A stretch of 50,788 bases of DNA, from the NCBI GenBank assembly GCA_037179515.1, contig JAXCGZ010011606.1, positions 40,001 through 90,788 of the forward strand, written 5' to 3'. This DNA comes from Halocaridina rubra (taxonomy: Eukaryota > Arthropoda > Malacostraca > Decapoda > Atyidae). A model generated the notes under the pieces. It made no database searches and was not told the origin of the DNA. It worked only from the letters and a program-made list of their open reading frames with translations. Below are positions 42,737 through 50,788 of this stretch, one piece after another. The first letter of the stretch is position 1, and each line of letters begins with the position of its first letter. Made by a program: the position numbers and the translations under genes.

Positions 42737-45700
42737 CTGTAGAAAATTAATTTGTATAATTCAAAGAACTTGATTTAAATATTACATAGATTAATATAAA
42801 TACTAATTCATATAGAGTATATAGTTATTAGTCATGAACCATGTCTCTAATGCTAAAAAAAAAATAAGAAAGAATAAGAACTAATATATTTATGTTAGGT
42901 GTAAAATACAACATTAAACTGAAAAGTATCAAGTAGATATGATTACTTTAGGACACTGCCAAGCATGTTAGAGCATATGACACTTACACAAATGAGAGCA
43001 CGAAACCTGTATTATTTACTAATGAACAGTGTCAGAGACCACTTTTGATACAAAATGTATGCTAATCTAGAAGATTCCCTTTGGAAACTTTTGTCTGAAA
43101 AATTTAAATTTCATTACAAATATCCAAGCAACACCACATCAATAAGAAGATCGGTTCACTCCTCTGCAAAATGGGACAAGCTTCATTGCAAAAAAATTCT
43201 TATACTCATATTACAGTAAAAGTTAAACAAAGTTCACTTACTTGTAAGTAGAAAGCCCAACTTAGTTCGACAGCAATACCAGTTTGTTGTCCTATTCTGA
43301 AGATGAATACTTCCAAAACAAAGAATATTATGCTAACAAAACCACACAATGCTGTTGAAGAAAAATCAAATGAATATTTCAGTACAGAAGAAATGACACA
43401 CATCCATATGAGAAAAAGCTCGAATAATCTATTATATATTTTTCCAAATTACAAAATTTCCATATTATCACAAAAACAAATTAGATTAATAATAACACAA
43501 TAGAAAATATACTATCAATAAAGAACAAAAAAAATTGTACAGTAGTTAAAATACTGAATAACACATAAGTATAAAATAAGTAGAATCACATATAGTGGTT
43601 ATTTCACCCTTGTATTCCTTGCATGACGCAGGAGAAAACCAATAGGAGATATCCTTGATAGTGGTACTAAATATATATTTACCTTTTTATTACCTGTATT
43701 TACCTAACTGCATATACCTAACTGTGCTTATGGTAAAAAGCCCTATGCTCTTAACTTCCATCTCCTGATCAGTTTACTTTTTCACTCAGAAACACTTATC
43801 ATATTTGTCCTTACAACTGCGGGTAAAGGTATTTCCTTGCTTAACGAATTCCAATCAATAGCTATTCTTATACTAAAAAGTACTTCCTCTAATCCTGAAA
43901 ACAAGTTTTCTTACATAACTTCTAACTATAGCCTCTAGTTCTAGAGCCACCCATATCTATATATCACACTGCCCACTGTCAAAACCAAGCAGGAATTTAA
44001 AATACGTCACCATATCCTCCCCTTATTCTTCTAGTTTCAAGTGATGGTAAGTAACCTCAACAATCCTCATAATTGAGATTACGGATCTCTGTTCCTTGTA
44101 TTCCACAGAAAGTAACTAAAGTGACAGGGTACTGGTGGGGTACCAATCATTTCCTCCTCTGAGTTTCTTTATATTGCCAGAATACATGTGAAAAAAATAA
44201 GACGTCTAAGCTAAAGCCCCTTATTACTTCAATTATCTTGGTGAGAATGCAGCCACTGTGTATTCTTGTTTTATCACCTGTGAAAAACTATTTAAAATGT
44301 ATACTGTATTGAGTAAGATTTCTATAAAATCACTAAAAAAAAAACTTATATCACCAGTAAATATAAATAGATAATATACCATTATGACAAACAGTTATAA
44401 ACAGTGCGTGATTAATTTCCCTTTTTTATGAGTTTGACACCGGGACAGGCAAAAATATTGCCCTCATCAGTCCCGGGCAGCAAGAAAACATTAAAACAAA
44501 GAAAAAGTAGAAGTTTGAGAACAAGACAGATATAAGGGAATGATACACACCTTTACATATTGAGCCCCTCAAACATTTAAAATAATTGTTAAATAAAGCT
44601 GCAGTCTCTCCTGCTACATATGAGTGAAGTAACTTAGGTATATAAGCAAAAATAATATTATAAATCTGGATGGTAAGTCTGTGAATCCAGTTTAGAACAA
44701 CATGCCAGAAGGAAGATAGTCGTTGTGATAGAAGAAATATTCTTGTTTCATTGAGATTTTCTTTTAATATCTTGCATTAAACTGAACATGCTACTCCTTG
44801 CCATACATATTAACATGAAAATGGAACAAGATAAAATCAGTAATGACTGCTGCAAGGCATTCCAGTTATATAATACCTATTTGCATGTCTTTCGGTCTGT
44901 CTTGCAACTCTGACCTGTATGAAGAAGTTCCTCTCTTTTTCCTTTCAGTTTTCGTCTCTTTACTTACCTATCTACGTGTCTTTCCGCATTTGCATTTTTA
45001 TACTTCCCGATAGTTCATTGTTAATCACTCTTTTAAGTTACTTCTTAAGGACTCAATCTTTTTTGATTCCTTAAATTCTGTTTATAATGGACTCTGCAAA
45101 TTAAAATACTTATATGTTCTGTATTGTCACTTCCTTAAAAAATGACACTAGTGTACCTTCCTTTAGTCTATAAAGATCAAAATCTACTTTTTCAAGAGAG
45201 AGAAATTTAGCTTAGTTGTCATAACCTCTTGACCTACCTCCAGCTGCGGTGCAAACCATTCTTCCAAGAGTTGCATGACGAAATTTAACTAATGTCCTCT
45301 TAAATGAGATGTGCATCGTCACTATTAAGGGAGCAAGGAATCCAGCCACCCCAAGCAAAATTGTGCACCCAATAGATCCTGCCCCTGAGACTCGAATCGC
45401 CCCTGTAAAAGTATGAACTATTACAAAGTAATAGTGGTTAATCATATAAAACTAAATGTTAATAACCTCTCTTATACCCAACTGATACGGGGTCCGATAC
45501 GTCTTGCGGGTATGTAAATAGTCTCTGTGAGAACCACATAGAAACACAGATAAAGGAATGGTGATAGCTATTGTAAGCTTTGTTCCAGCAAAATCAGAAG
45601 ACCCTAAATTAATAATTTATTTGAGTAAAATTTACTGTGGAATAATACATTCATAGCTTTTCTTGGGTAAGGACAGCAATACCTGCCTTGCAGCTCTACT

Positions 45701-46006
45701 CCATAAAAATCATAACTGACAATGTTCCTACTTAAATACTTTCCTGAGCTTCATAAAATAACAAAGTTACTAAAATGAATTAGTAATTCCAGATATTCAT
45801 AATATAACATGATGATAACAGATGTATTGAAAAGAGCTAAACTAATTCTTGAACACAAGGCCATTATTTCCTTCATGTACTATATAAACAATGTTCTATT
45901 CACTTACAAGAGGGCTGTAAGATTGTAGACACGCCTTGGCACAACTCGTAACCATACTGACCACTTCTACACGAAGTCCACGGTCCAAAATGGCCTGTCA
46001 TTACTC
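42239..46006 (-). CDS. Four-transmembrane claudin/PMP22-like protein, 3' part of gene (4 exons)
   Basis: Coding exons on the minus strand: 46006-45908, 45402-45238, 43351-43242 and 42736-42239. All introns are GT-AG with matching phases. The 872 nt encode about 290 residues. The first visible exon carries the W-..-C-..-C signature of the first extracellular loop (FGPWTSCRSGQYGYELC). Then come three membrane segments (GCTILLGVAGFLAPLIVTM; ALCGFVSIIFFVLEVFIF; LIALALAVIAGAGAG) with a short second loop ending ELSWAFYLQ. This layout fits the claudin/PMP22/calcium-channel-gamma superfamily of junction and channel-associated tetraspans. A long basic, Ser/Gly/Asn-rich cytoplasmic tail ends in STPV, a class I PDZ-ligand pattern. 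The exon(s) with the start codon and first membrane segment were not found. I cannot name the family member. Confidence 0.76.
43242..43351 (-). CDS. Tetraspan gene exon with TM3 and second extracellular loop
   Basis: Acceptor ttttcttcaacag; donor TTACAA|GTAAGT. Phase 1 in, phase 0 out. Encodes ALCGFVSIIFFVLEVFIF followed by RIGQQTGIAVELSWAFYLQ. Confidence 0.82.
43690..44110 (-). mobile_element. CR1-like LINE 3' fragment, copy 2
   Basis: Shares with the LINE at 35290-35700, in the same order, TCTCCTGATC(A/G)GTT, ACTTATCATA, TAGTTCTAGAGCCA, TCACCATATCC and AAGTGATGGTAAGT. It covers only the C-terminal and 3'-UTR part and is heavily mutated. It lies in the intron between tetraspan exons 45402-45238 and 43351-43242, on the same strand as the gene. 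Confidence 0.78.
44111..45237. other. Remainder of tetraspan intron
   Basis: AT-rich DNA; nothing else recognised. Confidence 0.5.
45238..45402 (-). CDS. Tetraspan gene exon with TM2
   Basis: Acceptor ttcatacttttacag; donor GGAG|GTAGGT. Phase 1 in and out. Encodes AIRVSGAGSIGCTILLGVAG and the rest of TM2, then a basic cytoplasmic loop (SFKRTLVKFRHATLGRM) leading into TM3. Confidence 0.8.
45908..46006 (-). CDS. Tetraspan gene exon with first extracellular loop
   Basis: Acceptor tttctttttcacag; donor CCTCTT|GTAAGT. Phase 1 in and out, 99 nt. Encodes VMTGHFGPWTSCRSGQYGY and then ELCQGVSTILQPS, with Trp and the two Cys spaced as in the claudin-superfamily loop. Confidence 0.75.
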
Positions 46007-46290
46007 CTGTGAAAAAGAAAAAAAAATATATATATATATATAAAGCTTTAGAAAAAGCCCATTTAAGGAGTTACATAATCAATAAACTATCTTCAACAAT
46101 TACATCAATATAATATTTGTTTATTATTTATTTTTAAAATAATTCTCTGTGGTTCATTTAATGCCTTAACAGATGAAAATATAAGTGCATATCTCACAAC
46201 CATGATATCCCGAGTTCGCGTTTTCAAGTTGGTACTTAGAAAATTTTTTCATCAATGGTTAATATGAAAGGAGAGTGACTAGGGGTAGGT

Positions 46291-46480
46291 TGGTTGGTTG
46301 GTTAGGATGGGATAGGATAGATGGGGGAAGAACAGTGACGGCGTCGAGTGAACTCTCTTAGCCCTATTCAGGGTGTCATCACCAAAAAAGAGGGGGGCAT
46401 AGGATGGGAAGGATTGGGAGGATAAGCACGAAATTTAATGAAGGAAGAGATAAATAGAGAGGGGCAGACCCTCGTGCTAA
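46291..46480 (-). mobile_element. SINE-like element, copy 1, with 10-bp TSD
   Basis: Flanked by identical AGGGGTAGGT direct repeats (46281-46290 and 46481-46490). On the minus strand it starts TTAGCACGAGGGTCTGCCCC and ends in an (AACC)n-like tail. About 190 bp, non-coding. The first ~75 bp match the insertion at 48274-48396. Confidence 0.68.
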
Positions 46481-46580
46481 AGGGGTAGGTAGCTCTTTCA
46501 GACATTACAAATGAATTGCAAATGCTAAGTGATATGTGGGAACAAGAGTGGAATAAATAAATAGTGAATAAATGCATCTG

Positions 46581-46582
<2 letters not shown>

Positions 46583-46641
<59 letters not shown>
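46583..46641. repeat. (TA)n microsatellite
   Basis: About 58 bp of TA. Confidence 0.95.
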
Positions 46642-46644
<3 letters not shown>

Positions 46645-46914
46645 GAACTTTCCCTTTTATTTGTGCTTAACATAACACGACATGATTCGTTTTCCACTTT
46701 GTGCATGATTAGAAATCTCTTTCTCAGCAAATGAGCAAGATTCGAAAAATATAATGCAAATTTTTTTTTTCTAAATATCTGTCTAGTCTTTTTCGTCAAT
46801 CGTCCCATTGTAATTCTGTCGATTATAACTTCACTCTAAGAGACGTACCTGGTGAATTTTTTCACCCTTATATGCGAGACCTTAGCTTAGCAAGCACCTC
46901 GCTCTGCAATATAG

Positions 46915-48000
46915 CAGGGTGATGGTGGTTTGTGCAGTTTCTCAATAACTATGCAGACTGTGCTAGTCAGTGATACAGGCCTAAAGTCTGGGGCTGAGTT
47001 TTTCTTTCCCCTTTTGAAAATAAATACCACATATGCTTGTTGCATCATATTAGTATCTCACCAGTTTCCAGCGACTTTTCAAGTGTGAATGCACAGTGCT
47101 ACAGATACTGGCAGAGCAAAATTCTAAAGTACATAAAGGCATATATCGTCAGGCAAGAGAGCTTTATGAACATTTATTTCATGAAATGCTTTGCATATTT
47201 CTGTAATTGAAAAGACTATATTCTCTAATACTGGCCCCTGACCTCCCATCTCCAATATGAGGAGTGAAATATACTTTCCTGTAAATACCGAGTGAAATTC
47301 CTTGTCCACTTGGCAAAAACTTTCCCTAATTCTTCTGTCTGTACTTTCCCACTTCAGTACTTACTCTTTGACTTTTAATTCCCCTCAAACAATGCTCTCT
47401 CAGCTTCTCGACTTAGGTACTCGTTTCTTGCTTGTTATAATTTTGCGAAACATTTATACTTTTCTCCTATAATATTCCATTTTTTTGACGCTCCGCTCCT
47501 TTACCCTTTTACATTCGTTATTGAACCAGTTGTCTTTGGCATTAATAAATCCTATTCTGACAGATGCTAAGCAACAACTATCCTCACATATGATATCGCA
47601 AATCTCTGTGCAGCTTTGTTATTAAGAAGGTCCCCCCGGTCAATACCTGTCAAAAGATCATTAATCCTCTCGTAAATGCCGGTACAAGAAATTTCCTTGT
47701 ACACAATCTAGGAATCGTTCATCCAACCAATTCTCTACACTGTGTGGATCAAGAGTATACCAGCCTATTTTTCTATGATTAAATTCCACAATAATTAATA
47801 TTACCCTACACATTCTCACATGTACAAGGTTTACAACTGAATTTAACACTTCAATTGTACCCAAATTACTTTCCTCATACATCTTTAGTCTTTGTTGATG
47901 CCTTGGTTGGTCACACACTACAGCTAATAAATTGCTCTCTGAACCCGCATTTACGTAGTGACAACAAACGCCTCGAACTGACATCCTATAGCAATATTTA
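46915..48000 (-). mobile_element. CR1-like LINE 5' part (endonuclease to start of reverse transcriptase), degenerate
   Basis: On the minus strand, 47984-47661 resembles the C-terminal half of an endonuclease (VCDQPRHQQRLK, VEFNHRKIGW, CVQGNFLYRH). After a linker, 47050-46915 shows VVFIFKRGKK..PDFRPVSLTS, collinear with the reverse-transcriptase start of the copy at 35290-36720. Many stops and frameshifts. The rest of the reverse transcriptase is missing. Confidence 0.7.
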
Positions 48001-48119
48001 CTTCTGCATCCCGTGAGCCCTCACATACAAGAAACGCTTGCCCTCCACCAGCCCTCTAAAAATTTCTTTCTCCACGGCTTCCATTATTATTTTTTTATTT
48101 TTTTAACTTTCTAAAGCTT

Positions 48120-48720
48120 TTTATCTTTCCTTAAAACTATGATGGCAAATATCCTTTACAAGTTCTTCATTCAACAACCTCCAATGATCAACTGTCCCTA
48201 CACTAAGAAGTATTTCCTTACATCCCGCAGAGATGTTTTCTTACGAAGCTTTTTTTTTTTTTTTTTTTTTTTTGGATGGGATGGGATAGGAGGGGAATAA
48301 GGTGAGGGGATTAAGGATATAAGGGAATTGGAGGGAAAAGCACGAACATTAAATAAAGTAAGAGATAAAAAGAGAGGGGCACACCCTCGTGCTAAGTTTT
48401 GATCTGGAATTCAGATTCTTTACGAGGATTCAAACTACGACCTCTAATTATATAGCCACCCATGTCATGATATCGCTCCCGATACCTGCCAGAACCACAG
48501 AGGGATTTAAAAGTCGCTGCCATAACGCTTTCTATATTCTACCTTTGATTGGTGACAAGTTTAACTCCATCATCTTTTTTTTATAACAAGGATTTCGTGT
48601 GTCTGTCACTAGTTTTGCGCTGTTTAGATATTTTTCCAGTGTTTATTTGTTATTTTCAAGTGCGGATTTAAGCAGGGCGCTGTATATCCAAGCTAAGGCT
48701 TCACATGTTTGTGAGTAATG
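48120..48720 (-). mobile_element. CR1-like LINE 3' fragment, copy 3, split by a SINE
   Basis: Contains CTTACATCC(C/T)GC, GTTTTCTTACGAAGCT, CAAACTACGACCTCTA, ATAGCCACCCAT and CAAGTGCGGAT in the order found at 35480-35760. It is interrupted at 48250 by a poly(T)-headed insertion, then resumes at about 48418. Same strand as the other LINE copies. Confidence 0.76.
48250..48413 (-). mobile_element. SINE-like element, copy 2, nested in a LINE
   Basis: A run of 24 T (48250-48273) marks a poly(A) tail on the minus strand. The body ends ACACCCTCGTGCTAAG at 48396, matching copy 1 at 46291-46480. Imperfect direct repeats TTCTTACGAAG and TTCTTTACGAGG flank the insertion, consistent with LINE-type target-primed integration. 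The exact right boundary is uncertain by about 20 bp. Confidence 0.66.
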
Positions 48721-48741
48721 TGTGTGAAATAAATGTCATAA

Positions 48742-48745
<4 letters not shown>

Positions 48746-48823
<78 letters not shown>
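48746..48823. repeat. (GA)n microsatellite
   Basis: About 78 bp of GA. Confidence 0.96.
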
Positions 48824-48826
<3 letters not shown>

Positions 48827-49007
48827 AATTTCTCTTACACCTGTATTATATCTGTGGCTATCAAAACCCACCACCATACATTCTACTGCCAGTGGCTTTC
48901 CTCCAAGGCTATGATTTACGCAAAGTTTTACGGTAGGTGGCTCCAGTAAAAAGAAAGTTTTCGGTGTTTTGCTATGGGCGTTTATTTACCATAGTTTGAT
49001 TTTTCAG

Positions 49008-49172
<165 letters not shown>

Positions 49173-49514
49173 ATTTTACATTCTCACTCTTCTCAACACT
49201 ACGGTTACCACTAACAATTTTCAGTGTTTCATGGATTGCTACAACACTTCTACTATATGACGGCGAAAAAAAAAAAGTTAAAAAGAAAAGAAAACCCTTC
49301 GTCATCCAAAAACGAACAGGCTGCTGGTATGGCTAATCATATTCAAGGTTCTTTGACTTTGAATTAAAAAAAACGGAAACTATAACTACTGATGCTACTA
49401 ACAGTAATAGTACAATTGCATCTCTTAACTAGCAATGCATACTGATTTTCACATGAACATTAGCCATTGGTGTGATATTTTACTTTCACCTATCATGGTC
49501 TACAGATATACCGC

Positions 49515-49629
49515 TTCTACTACTGTTACTACGTTGTGACTGCCATTAATACTACCAATTATCTTGATAATTGAAGATTGCATAATCATTTAGCATTATG
49601 CAATTCTTACTTTACCTCTTCAGATCAGG

Positions 49630-49694
<65 letters not shown>

Positions 49695-49840
49695 GCTATC
49701 ATGATAAAGCTGAAGATCACATGATCAATAACCATGAAGTGATTTCTTTACGTAATTTTTTAGTATTTTTAGGTCTTGGTACGACGACTACTACTACTAC
49801 TACTACTACTACTGCTACTACTACTACTACTACTACAACC
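49515..49840. repeat. Higher-order repeat: (CTA)n arrays alternating with a related spacer
   Basis: (CTA)n arrays at 49631-49694 and 49781-49837 are separated by a spacer (ATCATGATAAAGCTGAAGAT...). That spacer matches the sequence before the first array (ATCTTGATAATTGAAGATTG... at 49561). The offset between spacer anchors is 137 bp, so trinucleotide run plus spacer were duplicated as a unit. Confidence 0.72.
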
Positions 49841-49933
49841 AGAAGAGTCAAATTAGGCTTATAAATTTGGCATAATATATTCCAAAACAGTATTTGTAAC
49901 CAATGACATACTAAAAAAAAAAAATAATAATAA

Positions 49934-50017
<84 letters not shown>

Positions 50018-50021
50018 TATA
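49934..50021. repeat. (TA)n microsatellite
   Basis: About 88 bp of TA. Confidence 0.95.
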
Positions 50022-50028
50022 TAAAACC

Positions 50029-50540
50029 GAAGTTCTATTGTGTCCAGACGTAAGGAAGAAGATAAAGGAAAGCTAAATATCTGCAAACCGAAAATGACGC
50101 TGCCTCCAGGCACATGGACTGGGATGAAGGGAAAAAAAATGGAAGCTGAAAATTCTGCTGATTCCAGACAACAGATCTGAGGGAAAATTTACAACCGGAA
50201 ACCGAAAGTTCTACTACCAAGCTTGAGTAAAAGGTTGAGGGAAAAAAAAACTGGAAAACGTAAGTTCTGTTGCTTCCAAGGACAAGTTAAAGGAAAATTA
50301 ACAGGTTTATATGGAAAGTTCTGCTTTTTCCAGGCACAAGACGAACAATGAAGGATAATCAACAACTGGAAACTGGAAGTATTACCTCTTCCAGGCACAA
50401 GAAAAAAGTTTAAGAAAAAGAAAACACCTGAAAACAAAAGGTTCTACAGATTACACGAAGAAAAAAAAAACAGTAGAAGGAAGAGAAAAAAAATATATAA
50501 ATCGGATGTTCTGTTGCTTCAAGGCACAAACTAACTGCTT
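50029..50540. repeat. Degenerate ~53-65-bp minisatellite, about nine copies
   Basis: The core GAAAGTTCTGCTGCTTCCAG followed by GCACAAG and an A-rich spacer ending in CTGGAAA recurs from about 50031 to 50540, with considerable drift and length change. Frames on the minus strand through it are repetitive artefacts. Confidence 0.75.
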
Positions 50541-50788
50541 AGAATCCAAAAATGTCCAGTCAATCTGCTTTAAACTGGAATAATGTCATCACACCACTGG
50601 AAGCATGTTTCTTATATTCCAACACCTGGCATGTCTGTAGATTACATCTATGTAATCTAATTGACCCTGGAAACTTAGCAGGTATAAGGAGTATACCATT
50701 AAATATTAAAGGTTTGTGGTAAAAAAAAAATGAGCTATAGGCCCAAACACGAGAATAGGCATACATATGGTTGTTTTGCAGGCGAGGG

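Noticed and set aside
46290..46310. Telomere-like (TTAGG/GGTT) repeats
   Set aside because: Only three or four GGTT units, within a SINE tail; far too short and not the arthropod TTAGG motif in tandem.

Overview
The window looks like nuclear DNA of an arthropod, most likely a decapod crustacean. The evidence is spliced genes with GT-AG introns, very long (TA)n, (TC)n and (CTA)n microsatellites, pogo/Tigger-like and hAT-like DNA elements, CR1-like and jockey-like LINE fragments, and tRNA-like SINEs. The species cannot be fixed from sequence alone.

Three protein genes can be supported. (1) Bases 1-174, minus strand: a probable first coding exon of an unrecognised gene, pointing out of the window and away from gene 2. 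(2) Bases 4331-15377, plus strand: a ten-coding-exon gene for the INO80 chromatin-remodelling subunit D (INO80D). Every splice phase agrees and the exons add up to exactly 1048 codons including the stop. (3) Bases 46006-42239, minus strand: the last four coding exons of a four-transmembrane claudin/PMP22-like protein. Its first exon(s), with transmembrane segment 1 and the start codon, lie beyond the window or were not found. Genes 2 and 3 converge, with about 27 kb of repeat-rich DNA between their stop codons.

By region: 175-4304 is the presumed promoter/5'-UTR and first-intron interval, with a perfect hAT-type MITE. 4331-15377 is INO80D; its introns hold two pogo-like elements (one with an eight-copy minisatellite inside), a hAT MITE placed exactly on a splice donor, long TA and CT arrays and a Tc1/mariner-like MITE. 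15378-27480 is 3'-UTR/intergenic AT-rich DNA with few recognisable elements. 27480-32560 holds a tandem tRNA-like SINE array and A-rich unique DNA. 32560-37000 holds an isolated TATA/initiator pair, a third pogo-like element, a jockey-like endonuclease fragment and a frameshifted CR1-like reverse transcriptase. 37000-42238 is AT-rich, probably partly the 3'-UTR of gene 3, plus several microsatellites. 42239-46006 is gene 3, with a LINE fragment in one intron. 46280-50788 holds two copies of a SINE family, two more LINE fragments, trinucleotide higher-order repeats and a ~60-bp minisatellite.

The genes do not form a pathway. INO80D is a nuclear chromatin factor and the tetraspan protein is a membrane/junction-type protein. 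I found no convincing new multi-gene system. The most unusual signals are transposon-gene interactions (a target-site duplication that copies a splice donor), microsatellites that start exactly at transposon ends, a possible compact three-way-junction RNA at 21916-21983, and an INO80D gene that appears to lack the usual first zinc module.
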